This document shows positions 14,995 to 23,492 of a DNA stretch of 64,000 bases, one piece after another. Both the position numbers and the translations under genes were made by a program. Source of the DNA: Planobispora rosea (GTDB lineage: Bacteria > Actinomycetota > Actinomycetes > Streptosporangiales > Streptosporangiaceae); NCBI RefSeq assembly GCF_014648175.1, contig NZ_BMQP01000029.1, positions 1 to 64,000 of the forward strand, written 5' to 3'. The notes under the pieces were generated by a model. It searched no databases and was not told the DNA's origin. It worked only from the letters and a program-made list of their open reading frames with translations. Each line of letters begins with the position of its first letter. The stretch's first letter is position 1.

Positions 14995-15891
14995 ATGACC
15001 AGCCAGCCGCCCGGCGAGCCCGGCACGCAGGCCATTCCCACCTGCTACCGTCACCCCGACCGCGAGGCCCACGTGCGCTGTCAGCGCTGCGAGCGGCCCA
15101 TCTGCCCCGACTGCATGCGCGACGCCTCGGTCGGCTTCCAGTGCCCCGACTGCGTGGCTGAGGGCAACAGGACGGTACGGCAGGCGCAGGCCGTCTTCGG
15201 CGGCCGGGCGGTCACCACACCCCGGGTCACCTGGGCGCTGCTGGCCGTCAACATCCTGGCCTACTTCGTCCAGTCGGTCAGCGACCAGGTGTTGCGCGAC
15301 TTCGCCATGTACCCGGCCGCGGTCGCCTACGGCGGCGAGTGGTGGCGACTGATCACCGGCGCCTTCCTGCACTCCCCGCTGGGGAGCGGCGGGTTCGCGC
15401 TCACCCACATCCTGTTCAACATGTGGGCGCTCTACGCCATCGGCCCCGAGCTGGAACGCAGGCTCGGCTCCACCCGGTTCCTGGCGCTCTACCTGCTGTC
15501 CGCGCTCGGCGGCTCCGTCGCGGTCTACCTGCTCTCCGCCGGCTTCGTGGTGGGCGCCTCGGGCGCGATCTACGGCCTGTTCGGCGCGCTGTTCGTGGTC
15601 GGCAGGCGGCTCGGCTACGACGTCCGCGGCGTGATCTGGCTGGTCGGCATCAACGTGGTGATCACCTTCGCCGTCCCCGGCATCAGCTGGCAGGGCCACC
15701 TCGGAGGTCTGGTCACCGGCGCGGTGATCAGCGCCGTGCTGGTCCACGCCCCGGCCAGGAGCCGCAGTGCGGTCCAGTGGGCCGGGTGCGCGGCCGCCCT
15801 GCTGGTGCTGGTCGCCGCGGTCCTGCTGCTGCCGCCGTTCGCCTTCAACGACGCCGCCCAGATCCCCGATGTCTTCGGCTACCGCGGTTGA
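14995..15891 (+). CDS. Rhomboid family intramembrane serine protease
   Basis: Encodes 298 aa. The N-terminus (residues 14-60) is a B-box-like zinc finger with paired Cys and His (CYRHPD, CQRCERPICPDC, CPDC). The rhomboid core has about six TM helices: TALLHSP-type loop, ILFNMWALY, catalytic Ser in VVGASGAIYGLFG and catalytic His in WQGHLGGLVTGA. It should cleave membrane proteins within their TM segments. It lies between ppiA and crgA. A 12-bp hairpin begins at its last base. Confidence 0.92.
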   Translation: MTSQPPGEPGTQAIPTCYRHPDREAHVRCQRCERPICPDCMRDASVGFQCPDCVAEGNRTVRQAQAVFGGRAVTTPRVTWALLAVNILAYFVQSVSDQVLRDFAMYPAAVAYGGEWWRLITGAFLHSPLGSGGFALTHILFNMWALYAIGPELERRLGSTRFLALYLLSALGGSVAVYLLSAGFVVGASGAIYGLFGALFVVGRRLGYDVRGVIWLVGINVVITFAVPGISWQGHLGGLVTGAVISAVLVHAPARSRSAVQWAGCAAALLVLVAAVLLLPPFAFNDAAQIPDVFGYRG

Positions 15892-15920
15892 TCCACACCC
15901 TGATTCCCCAGGGTGTGGAT
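15891..15920. terminator. 12-bp hairpin between convergent rhomboid and crgA genes
   Basis: ATCCACACCCTG pairs with CAGGGTGTGGAT around a 6-nt loop. It sits between two convergent genes, so it can serve as a bidirectional terminator; crgA ends 17 bp away. Confidence 0.75.
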
Positions 15921-15936
15921 ATGTCTGTGGAAAGAC

Positions 15937-16185
15937 CTAACGCCAGCGGGTGGAAAGAACCACACCGAAGATGATGAACGCAAACCCGATCAGCAGGTTC
16001 CAGTTCCCCAGGGGGCCGATGAAGGGCGCAGTCGGTGCGACATAGTAGACGGCGATCCAGAGGATGCCGATGACCCAGGAAGCCACCATGACCGGTGCCA
16101 GCCAGCGGGGACTGACCTTGATCTGCTTGGTGGACGACGGCGGCGGGGTGTAGACCGCCTTCTTGCGAGCCTTGGGCTTGGGCAC
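15937..16185 (-). CDS. crgA: Cell division protein CrgA
   Basis: Encodes 82 aa from a GTG with AGGAGA upstream. It has a basic N-terminus (MPKPKARKKAVYTPPP) and two TM helices (LAPVMVASWVIGILWIAVYY and LLIGFAFIIFGVVLS) separated by the conserved APFIGPLGNWN loop. CrgA links FtsZ, penicillin-binding proteins and the septal machinery in mycobacteria and inhibits Z-ring formation in Streptomyces. Length and position match the family. It is divergent from the amidotransferase gene. Confidence 0.93.
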   Translation of the reverse strand: MPKPKARKKAVYTPPPSSTKQIKVSPRWLAPVMVASWVIGILWIAVYYVAPTAPFIGPLGNWNLLIGFAFIIFGVVLSTRWR

Positions 16186-16335
16186 TGGGGTTCTCCTGCG
16201 TCAACCCTGCGCGATCCGGACCGTGCGCAGGTTCTGTCAGCTAGCGTAGTCGCTGGTAAGCGAAGACCGCAGTAAGGATAGTCGGCACATGCGGGACATG
16301 GCGATCCCGCGGGGACGTTCATCGGGGGGCAGACG

Positions 16336-16929
16336 ATGAGCCGCGTCCTCGTCGTGGACAACCACGACAGTTTCGTCCACACCATCGTGCAGTACCTGCG
16401 CGAGCTCGGCGCCGACTGCGACGTACGGCCCCGCGACACCGTCACCGTCGAAGACGCGGCCGGCTTCGACGGCGTCCTGATCAGCCCCGGGCCGGGCACC
16501 CCGGAGGAGGCGGGGGTGAGCGTCCCCCTCGTCGGCTACTGCGAGCGGCGCGGCCTGCCGCTGCTCGGCGTCTGCCTCGGGCACCAGGCGATCGCGGTGG
16601 CCCACGGCGCGACCGTGACCCGGGCCCCCGAGCTGATGCACGGCCGGACGAGCGCGATCGTCCACGACGGGCGTGGCGTCTTCGCCGGTCTGCCGTCCCC
16701 GGTCACCATGACCCGCTACCACTCGCTGGCCGTACTGCCCGAGACGGTCCCGGAGGACCTGGAGGTCACCGCGGCCACGGCCGACGGGGTCGTCATGGGG
16801 CTGCGCCACCGTACGGCGCCGGTCGAGGGCGTGCAGTTCCATCCCGAGTCGGTGATCTCCGAGTACGGTCACCGGCTGCTCGGCAACTGGCTGGAACAGC
16901 TCGGAAACCGGCCGGAAAAAACCGTGTAA
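16336..16929 (+). CDS. Class I glutamine amidotransferase, PabA/TrpG type
   Basis: Encodes 197 aa with GGGGGG upstream of the ATG. The catalytic Cys is in GVCLGHQAIA, and His and Glu are in VQFHPES, so the triad is complete. ISPGPGTPEEAG is the oxyanion loop. It supplies ammonia from glutamine, normally to a PabB/TrpE partner in folate or tryptophan synthesis; no such partner is in the window. The same orphan gene stands between crgA and pknB in mycobacteria (annotated trpG or pabA). A strong hairpin follows. Confidence 0.9.
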   Translation: MSRVLVVDNHDSFVHTIVQYLRELGADCDVRPRDTVTVEDAAGFDGVLISPGPGTPEEAGVSVPLVGYCERRGLPLLGVCLGHQAIAVAHGATVTRAPELMHGRTSAIVHDGRGVFAGLPSPVTMTRYHSLAVLPETVPEDLEVTAATADGVVMGLRHRTAPVEGVQFHPESVISEYGHRLLGNWLEQLGNRPEKTV

Positions 16930-16960
16930 CGCCGCGGACGTTCTGAACGACTAACCAGTG

Positions 16961-16997
16961 AGCCCTTCCGCCATTGCCCCCGAGTGGCGGAAGGGCT
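16961..16997 (+). terminator. Hairpin after the amidotransferase gene
   Basis: AGCCCTTCCGCCA at 16961-16973 pairs perfectly with 16985-16997 around an 11-nt loop, followed by TCTTCC. It is 31 bp after the stop codon. Confidence 0.75.
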
Positions 16998-17106
16998 TCT
17001 TCCATGCCCGGGAGCCCGTCCACGTCCGGGACCGGTCCGTGTCCCCGGTGCCCGGAAGGCACGAGAGAGCACAGGAAGACCACAAGAGCACGGGAAGACC
17101 GGAAGA

Positions 17107-17133
17107 CCACACAGGAAGGGCCCCGCCGTCGGC
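17107..17133 (-). terminator. Hairpin ending the pknB operon
   Basis: AAGGGCCCCGCCG and its perfect complement are separated by one base, 27 bp after the pknB stop. On the minus strand the stem is followed by CCTGTGTGGTCTT. It faces the terminator at 16961-16997, so both convergent units are closed. Confidence 0.75.
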
Positions 17134-17160
17134 GGGGCCCTTCAGGCGTGCTCGGGAGGA

Positions 17161-19029
17161 TCAGCCCTCGACGTCGCTGGGCGGCTCATCGACGGTCGGC
17201 GGTTCCTCCGTGGTCGGCTCCTCGGTCGGGAACGGGTCCTCGGTCGGCTGCTCGGTCGGGAACGGGTCCTCGGTCGGCTGCTCGGTCGGGGTCGGCGGCT
17301 GCCCGGTGGACACGGTCAGCCTGATCGTGGTGTTCGGCTGGAGCTTCGAGCCGGCGGGAGGAGTCTGGTTGAGCACGATGCCCTCGGGCTCGTTGCTCGG
17401 CTGCTCGGTCACCCTGACCTTGAAGCCCAGGTCCTCAAGCTGGCGCTTGGCGTCCTTGACGTCGAAGCCGAGGACGTTGGGCACCTCCTGGGCCTCGGCG
17501 GGGACGTAGATCCGGACCGTGCTGTCCTTGTTGACCCGCTTGCCCGCCGGGGGATCGGTCTCGAAGACGACGCCCTGCTTGCGGCCGGACGGCTTGGTCT
17601 GCAGGCTGGCCTTGAGGCCTGCGGCCTCCAGAGCGGCCTGGGCCTCCTCCGCGGTCATGTTGACCACGTCGGGCACCTCGACCTTCTCCACGCCCTTGGA
17701 GACGATGAGGGTGACCTCCTGGCCCTTCTCCACCTCGGAGCCGGCCTTGGGATCGGTGCCGATGACCACGCCCTTGGGCTGCTCGCTGCTGTACTCCTCG
17801 GTCTTCTTTACCTTCAGTCCCAGGCTGGTGAGGGTCTCGGAGGCGGCCTTCTCCGTCTGGGAGGCCAGCTCCGGGATCGCCACCTTGCCCCCGCCGGACG
17901 ACGTGCCGGGGGAGCTGAGGAACATGTAGCCCACACCGATGAAGGCGCCGATGACCAGAAGCGGGATCAGGATCCACGCGGCGGTCTTTGCCGCGCTGCC
18001 GCCGCTCTGCTGGCGCCTGCGCCCGCGTTCCGCGCGTCCGCCGTCCTCGGGGCCGTACTCGTACGCCGGGACGGCGGTGGTGCGCTGCGTCATCGGGCCG
18101 CCGGGGCCCGCCACCTGCGTCGGCTGGTGCAGGGTCTGGGTGGCCGCACCGTAGTTGCTGGCCAGCGACATGGTCTGGGCGTCCATCGGCATGCCCGACA
18201 GCGCCCGCTGGATGTCGGCCCGCATCTCCCCGGCGCTCTGGTAGCGCTGGCCGGGGTCCTTCGCCATCGCCTTGAGCACGATGGCGTCGGCCCACGCGGG
18301 GATCTCGCGGTCGACCTGCGAGGGCGGGATCGGGTTCTCCCGCACGTGCTGGTAGGCGATCGCCACGGGGGAGTCGCCGGTGAACGGCGGCTGGCCGGTC
18401 AGCAGCTCGTACAGCACGCAACCGGTGGAGTAGATGTCGCTGCGGGCGTCGACCCGCTCACCGCGGGCCTGCTCCGGCGAGAGGTACTGGGCCGTGCCGA
18501 TGACCTGCGCGGTCTGCGTCATGGTCGCGGCCGAGTCGGCCATCGCGCGGGCGATGCCGAAGTCCATGACCTTGACGTCGCCGTTGCGGGTGATCATGAT
18601 GTTCGCCGGCTTGATGTCCCGGTGGACGATGCCGCCACGGTGGCTGTAGTCCAGCGCCCGCAGGATCCCGTCGACCAGTTCGGCCGCGCGCTCGGGCAGC
18701 AGCCGGCGGTCGTTGCGCAGCAGGTCGCGCAGGGTGGTGCCGTCGACGTACTCCATCACGATGTAGGGCACGGGCGCGCCCTCGGAGGTGTCCTCGCCCG
18801 TGTCGTAGACCGCGACGATGGACGGGTGGTTCAGTGACGCGGCGGACTGCGCCTCCCGGCGGAAACGCGCCTGGAAGGTGTGGTCCCTGGCCAGATCCGC
18901 GCGGAGGGTCTTGATCGCGACGATCCGGTCCAGCCGGATGTCCCGTGCGCGATACACCTCGGCCATGCCGCCACGGCCGACGACGCCGTCAAGCTCGTAG
19001 CGATCGCCGAGGCGTCGGGGCTGAGTCAT
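17161..19029 (-). CDS. pknB: PASTA-domain Ser/Thr protein kinase PknB
   Basis: Encodes 622 aa. Kinase domain at residues 8-275: GRGGMAEVYRARD (P-loop), AIKTL (Lys), HRDIKPANIM (catalytic loop), DFGIA and the activation loop ATMTQTAQVIGTAQYLSPEQ. A juxtamembrane region is followed by a TM helix (AAWILIPLLVIGAFIGVGYM, about 345-365) and three extracellular PASTA domains (about 375-565). The tail is Pro/Thr/Glu-rich, with the repeated block TEQPTEDPFP. PASTA domains sense muropeptides or lipid II; substrates include FhaA-, CrgA- and division-type proteins. It is the last gene of the operon, 82 bp after pknA. Confidence 0.96.
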   Translation of the reverse strand: MTQPRRLGDRYELDGVVGRGGMAEVYRARDIRLDRIVAIKTLRADLARDHTFQARFRREAQSAASLNHPSIVAVYDTGEDTSEGAPVPYIVMEYVDGTTLRDLLRNDRRLLPERAAELVDGILRALDYSHRGGIVHRDIKPANIMITRNGDVKVMDFGIARAMADSAATMTQTAQVIGTAQYLSPEQARGERVDARSDIYSTGCVLYELLTGQPPFTGDSPVAIAYQHVRENPIPPSQVDREIPAWADAIVLKAMAKDPGQRYQSAGEMRADIQRALSGMPMDAQTMSLASNYGAATQTLHQPTQVAGPGGPMTQRTTAVPAYEYGPEDGGRAERGRRRQQSGGSAAKTAAWILIPLLVIGAFIGVGYMFLSSPGTSSGGGKVAIPELASQTEKAASETLTSLGLKVKKTEEYSSEQPKGVVIGTDPKAGSEVEKGQEVTLIVSKGVEKVEVPDVVNMTAEEAQAALEAAGLKASLQTKPSGRKQGVVFETDPPAGKRVNKDSTVRIYVPAEAQEVPNVLGFDVKDAKRQLEDLGFKVRVTEQPSNEPEGIVLNQTPPAGSKLQPNTTIRLTVSTGQPPTPTEQPTEDPFPTEQPTEDPFPTEEPTTEEPPTVDEPPSDVEG

Positions 19030-19111
19030 TTCCTGCACTGTCCCTTACCGTTCATCTTGGGTGCCGGTGGGCTCTCGGGCCACCGGTGTCCATCATCGGC
19101 CCCTCGACGCA

Positions 19112-20635
19112 TCACGTCTCCCCGTTTGGCGGGGTCGCCTCCCCGGGATCGGGGGTGGTGGTGGTCGGTGTGGGGCTCTGCGTCACCGTCGGGGTGGTCG
19201 GGGCGGGGGTCGGGGTGGTCGGAGCGGGGCTCGGGGACGATGACGTTCTCGTCGGCCGGGCGGTGGGCGTGGCCGACCTACTTACCGTAGCCGACGGCGC
19301 CGGGGAAGGTCGGGGGGACGTGACCGGAGGCGCCGTCGTCCGGGTCACCGGCGACGTGCCCTTGGTGGCTCTGGACGTGGGCGGCGTGGTGACCGGCGTC
19401 AGCCGGGTGAGCGGCTGCGCGGGCCCGGCGCCGTCGCCCCTGCGGTTCATCTCCTGCAGAACCAGGGTGCCCAGCCCGACGGCCGCGGCGCACCCGGCCG
19501 CGGCCGCGACGATCGCCCCCGTCCGCCGCAGTCCGTTCCGCTTCGGGGCCGTCCGCGCGGTCCCGGCCCCGCGGGAGGGAGTGCGCGCCGTACGGGGACC
19601 GTGATCCGGGCCCGTGCCGCCGGACCCCGGTCCCGGGAGCGGCGCCGCCGTGCCCGGGCCGGGAGCGACCCGGGTCCCCGAGGGCCCCGGCCGTCCGGCT
19701 GCGGACTCCGTGGGCCCGGTGAGTCCCGTGGGCTCCGCGAAATCCGCGAGCTCCGCCGCGCTTGCGGGCTCCACCCGCCACCCGGAGGGGTCGGTGAGCA
19801 TACCCAGCTCCACCGCGCCCGCGGTGGCCAGCGACTCCCGCAGCACGTAGGCCCGGTCCGACAGCTCCCTGGAGCTCGCCGGGCGGCGGGCGGGGTCCTT
19901 GGACAGGCACGCCATGACGAGGTCGCGCACCACCGTCGGGACGCTCTCGGGCAGCGGGGGCGGAGGGTCGTTGAGGTGCATCAGCGCGATCGCCACCTGG
20001 TTGTCGGCGACGAACGGCGGCCGGCCCGCCAGGCACTCGTAGGCCACGACGCCCAGCGAGTAGATGTCGGTGGCGGGCGAGAGGGTGGTCCCGGACGCCT
20101 GTTCGGGGCTGACGTACTGCGCGGTGCCGAGCACGGTCCCGGTCTGGGTCACGGGCGCCGCCTCCAGCGCCCTGGCGATCCCGAAGTCGGTGATCTTGAC
20201 TGTCCCGGTCTCGGTGACCAGCAGGTTCCCCGGCTTGATGTCCCGGTGGATGATTCCCGACCGGTGCGCGGCGTGCAGCCCCCGGGCGGTCTGGTGCACC
20301 ACGTCGAGCGTGATCTCCGAGTTCAGCGTCCCGTTGCGGGCCAGGATGTTCGCCAGGGACTCACCGGAGACCAGCTCCATCACCAGGTAGGCGACATCGC
20401 CGTCCTCGCCGTAGTCGAAGACCTGGGCGATGCCCGGGTCGGCCAGCCCGGCGGCGATCCGCGCCTCGGTGCGGAACCGCTCGCGGAAGTGCGGGTCGGC
20501 CGCGACGTGACTGCGGAGCAGCTTCACGGCCACCTCGCGGGCGAGCAGCTCGTCCCGGCACCGCCAGACCTCGCCCATGCCGCCGGCGGCGATCCGCCCC
20601 AGGGGGCGGTATCGGCCACCGAGCAACGACGTCAT
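19112..20635 (-). CDS. pknA: Ser/Thr protein kinase, PknA type
   Basis: Encodes 507 aa. Kinase domain at residues 5-265: GRIAAGGMGEVWRCRD, AVKLL, HRDIKPGNLL, DFGIA, GTAQYVSPEQ. A Pro/Gly-rich linker leads to a single TM helix (GAIVAAAAGCAAAVGLGTLV) and a Thr/Pro-rich outer tail without PASTA domains. This is the PknA layout; with PknB it controls septation and peripheral growth in mycobacteria. Its ATG overlaps the pbpA stop by 4 nt, so translation is coupled. Confidence 0.93.
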   Translation of the reverse strand: MTSLLGGRYRPLGRIAAGGMGEVWRCRDELLAREVAVKLLRSHVAADPHFRERFRTEARIAAGLADPGIAQVFDYGEDGDVAYLVMELVSGESLANILARNGTLNSEITLDVVHQTARGLHAAHRSGIIHRDIKPGNLLVTETGTVKITDFGIARALEAAPVTQTGTVLGTAQYVSPEQASGTTLSPATDIYSLGVVAYECLAGRPPFVADNQVAIALMHLNDPPPPLPESVPTVVRDLVMACLSKDPARRPASSRELSDRAYVLRESLATAGAVELGMLTDPSGWRVEPASAAELADFAEPTGLTGPTESAAGRPGPSGTRVAPGPGTAAPLPGPGSGGTGPDHGPRTARTPSRGAGTARTAPKRNGLRRTGAIVAAAAGCAAAVGLGTLVLQEMNRRGDGAGPAQPLTRLTPVTTPPTSRATKGTSPVTRTTAPPVTSPRPSPAPSATVSRSATPTARPTRTSSSPSPAPTTPTPAPTTPTVTQSPTPTTTTPDPGEATPPNGET

Positions 20636-22095
20636 TTATTCAGCACCGCTTCCATCACGCTCTTGGCGATGGGCGCCGCGGTCTGACCGCCGGACGCGTC
20701 GTCGCCGGCGCTGCCCGACTCGACGATGAGGGCGACCGCGATCTGGGGGTCGTCGGCCGGGGCGAAGGAGATGAACCAGGCGTGCGGGGCGCGGCCCTCG
20801 GCGGTCTCCGCGGTACCGGTCTTGCCGCCGACCTTCACGCCGGGGATCTTCGCGGCGCCGGCCGTGCCGAGCTCGACGACGTTGACCATCATCTCCTGCA
20901 GCTTGGCCGCGCTCTCCGGGCTCATCGCGGTGCTGAGCTCCTCGCGATCCTCCCCCTGGATCTCGGTCCCCTCCGCGTCGGTGACCCGCTTGACCAGGTA
21001 CGGCTTCATGACCACGCCGTCGTTGGCGATGCCCGCGGCGACCATGGCCATCTGCAGCGGGGTCATCTGGTTGCTGCGCTGGCCGATCGAGGCCTGGGCG
21101 AGGGCGGCCTTGTCCTCCTCGGGGCCGATGCTGCTGGGCGAGACGCCCATCGGGATCCTCAGGGGTTCCAGGTCGGGCCCGATGCCGAACTTGGCGGCCT
21201 GCTCCTTCATCGTCTCGTAGCCGAGATCGATGCCGATCTTGCCGAAGGGCGTGTTGCAGGACTTCTCCAGCGAGAAGGAGAGCGTCACCCGCCCGGCGCC
21301 GCACGCCGCGCCGCCGTAGTTGGGCAGGTCGGCGGTGGTGTTGGGCAGGTCGAGCACCTGCGGCGCGTCCACCTGCGACTGCGGGCCGAGCGAGTCGTCG
21401 CTCTCCAGGTAGGCGGCCATGGTGACGACCTTGAAGGTCGAGCCCGGCGGGTAGGTGCGCGCGATCGCCCGGTTGACCAGCGGCTGGTCCTTGTCCTTCT
21501 CCAGCTTGGCGTAGGCCTTGTTGACCGCGGCCTTGTCGGCCGGGGCGAACAGGTTGGGGTCGTAGGTGGGGATGGAGACCATCGCGAGGATGGCTCCGCT
21601 CCTCGGGTCGATCGCGACCAGCGCGCCCTTCTTGCCGCTGGCCCCCAGCGCCTTGTAGGCCGCCTCCTGCGCCTTGGGGTTGATCGTCACCTCGACGTTG
21701 GCGCCCTTGGTCGTCTTGCCGGTGACCAGGTCGATGCCGCGCCGGATCACCAGGTCGGGGCTGGAGCCGTCGAGCAGGTCGTTGGTCTCCCGCTCGATGT
21801 CGCTGGTGTTCTCCGGGGCGAAGAACCCGGTGACCGGCGCGTAGATCTCACCCTTGGGGTAGACGCGCTTGAACCGGGTCTCGGAGTCACCGGTGTCCTT
21901 CGACTCGGCGAGGACCGTGTTCCCCGCGGTGATCAGCCCGCGCTCGACCTCGTAGCGGGCGAAGAAGTTGCGGCGGTCGAGGGAGTTCTGCTTCAGGTCG
22001 TCCGCCCGCACCACCTGCAGGTAATTGATGTTGATCATGAGCAGGCCGAACATGACCATGCAGGCCAGGGCGGCGCGCTTGAGGGTACTGTTCAT
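20632..22095 (-). CDS. pbpA: Penicillin-binding protein, class B transpeptidase PbpA
   Basis: Encodes 487 aa from the ATG at 22095. An N-terminal TM anchor (ALACMVMFGLLMININYLQV) is followed by a PBP dimerisation region (YPKGEIYAPVTGFF) and the transpeptidase domain: SxxK as GSTFK, SxN as SCN, and KTG as VGGKTGTAE. Length and the absence of PASTA domains fit PBPA. It crosslinks peptidoglycan at the septum with the SEDS protein encoded just upstream. It overlaps both neighbours by 4 nt. Confidence 0.95.
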   Translation of the reverse strand: MNSTLKRAALACMVMFGLLMININYLQVVRADDLKQNSLDRRNFFARYEVERGLITAGNTVLAESKDTGDSETRFKRVYPKGEIYAPVTGFFAPENTSDIERETNDLLDGSSPDLVIRRGIDLVTGKTTKGANVEVTINPKAQEAAYKALGASGKKGALVAIDPRSGAILAMVSIPTYDPNLFAPADKAAVNKAYAKLEKDKDQPLVNRAIARTYPPGSTFKVVTMAAYLESDDSLGPQSQVDAPQVLDLPNTTADLPNYGGAACGAGRVTLSFSLEKSCNTPFGKIGIDLGYETMKEQAAKFGIGPDLEPLRIPMGVSPSSIGPEEDKAALAQASIGQRSNQMTPLQMAMVAAGIANDGVVMKPYLVKRVTDAEGTEIQGEDREELSTAMSPESAAKLQEMMVNVVELGTAGAAKIPGVKVGGKTGTAETAEGRAPHAWFISFAPADDPQIAVALIVESGSAGDDASGGQTAAPIAKSVMEAVLNK

Positions 22096-23492
22096 CGCTG
22101 GAACACCTGGGTGAGTCCTTCGTCCTGAATGGCCTGGGGCGGCGGCTTCCTGGCCGCATCCGACATCCGTACCAGCAGTGCGATGAGGATCCAGTTGGCC
22201 AGCAGTGCGGAGCCGCCCTGCGACATGAACGGCGTGACCAGGCCGGTGAGCGGGATCAGGTTGGTGACGCCGCCGACGATGATGAAGACCTGCCAGGCCA
22301 GGATGAACGACAGACCCCCGGCCAGCAGCTTGGAGAACGGGTCGCGGGCGGCGAGGGCGGTGCGCAGGCCCCGCTCCACCAGCAGGCCGTAGATCATCAG
22401 CAGCGCCATCAGGCCGGTCAGGCCCAGCTCCTCGCCGATGGCGGCGAAGATGAAGTCGGAGAAGGCCAGCGGGATCAGGCCGGGGTGGCCCTGGCCGAGC
22501 CCGGTGCCGAGGACGCCGCCCTGGCTCATGCCGAACAGCCCCTCCAGGAGCTGCGCGCTGCCGCCCAGTTCGCGGTAGTACAGGGCGGGGTCCTCGGGGT
22601 TGAGGAAGACCTCGACCCGGGCCGCGACGTGGCTGAAGATCGAGCTGGCCACGATCGTGCCGCCGGCGAAGAGCAGGATGCCGATCAGCACCCAGGAGGT
22701 GCGCTGGGTGGCGATGTAGAGCATCGCGATGAACGTGCCGAAGATCAGCAGGGAGGAGCCGAGGTCCTTCTGCAGGATCAGCACGCCGAGGCTGAGTCCC
22801 CAGGTGATGAGGATCGGGCCCAGGTCGCGGGCGCGGGGCAGGTCGATGAAGAGCAGTCGCCGCCCGGCCAGGGCCAGCACATCGCGCTTGGCGACCAGGT
22901 AGCCGGCGAAGAAAATGATCAGGGCGAGCTTGGCGAGCTCGGCCGGCTGCAGGGTGAAGCCTCCGGCGCCGATCCAGATGCGGGCGCCGTTGATCTCCTG
23001 GCCGATGAACGGGATCAGCGGCGAGATCAGCAGCAGCAGGCCGAGGGCCCCGGCGGTGTAGGTCAGGCGCTGGAGCGCGCGGTGGTCGCGCAGCACGATC
23101 AGCGTCACGGCGAAGACGACCACCCCGACGGCGGTCCACAGCAGCTGGTTGGTGGCCGACGCACCGCCCTCGCCGCCCGCGCCCACCTCCAGGCGGTAGA
23201 TCATCACCAGGCCGAGGCCGTTGATCAGCGTCACCAGGGGCAGGATCAGCGGGTCCGCCCACGGGGCGAACCTGGCCAGCACCAGGTAGGCGGCCAGCAT
23301 GAAGCCGCCGAGGCCCAGGCCGTAGGTGAGCATGCCGGAGGGGATCTTCCCGTCGATGCCCAGTCCCACGGCCGCGTAGGCCGCCATGACGATCAGGACC
23401 GCGAACGCCAGCATCACCAGCTGCGCCATCCGCCGCTTGGCCGGCAGGGCAACGGGCTCGGCGCTGGGGGTGCTGACGGTGGGGGCACTCAT
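22092..23492 (-). CDS. rodA: SEDS-family peptidoglycan glycosyltransferase (RodA/FtsW)
   Basis: Encodes 466 aa with about 12 TM helices. SEDS signatures are clear: GARIWIGAGGFTLQPAELAK, the catalytic-loop region QKDLGSSLLIFG, the large loop with FLNPEDPALYY, and GEELGL plus MSQGGSALLANW near the end. SEDS proteins polymerise lipid II and work with a cognate class B PBP, here PbpA, whose gene it overlaps by ATGA. In mycobacteria the gene at this place is called rodA or ftsW-like. Confidence 0.95.
   Translation of the reverse strand: MSAPTVSTPSAEPVALPAKRRMAQLVMLAFAVLIVMAAYAAVGLGIDGKIPSGMLTYGLGLGGFMLAAYLVLARFAPWADPLILPLVTLINGLGLVMIYRLEVGAGGEGGASATNQLLWTAVGVVVFAVTLIVLRDHRALQRLTYTAGALGLLLLISPLIPFIGQEINGARIWIGAGGFTLQPAELAKLALIIFFAGYLVAKRDVLALAGRRLLFIDLPRARDLGPILITWGLSLGVLILQKDLGSSLLIFGTFIAMLYIATQRTSWVLIGILLFAGGTIVASSIFSHVAARVEVFLNPEDPALYYRELGGSAQLLEGLFGMSQGGVLGTGLGQGHPGLIPLAFSDFIFAAIGEELGLTGLMALLMIYGLLVERGLRTALAARDPFSKLLAGGLSFILAWQVFIIVGGVTNLIPLTGLVTPFMSQGGSALLANWILIALLVRMSDAARKPPPQAIQDEGLTQVFQR

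Noticed and set aside
15891..15935. DnaA boxes near ATCCACA and TGTGGAT
   Set aside because: These sequences are the arms of the terminator hairpin and do not match TTRTCCACA closely; no dnaA or dnaN genes are in the window.
16984..18837. Long plus-strand frame of 617 codons opposite pknB
   Set aside because: It is a GC-bias shadow: the composition is His/Arg/Gly-rich and it is antisense to an unquestionable kinase gene.
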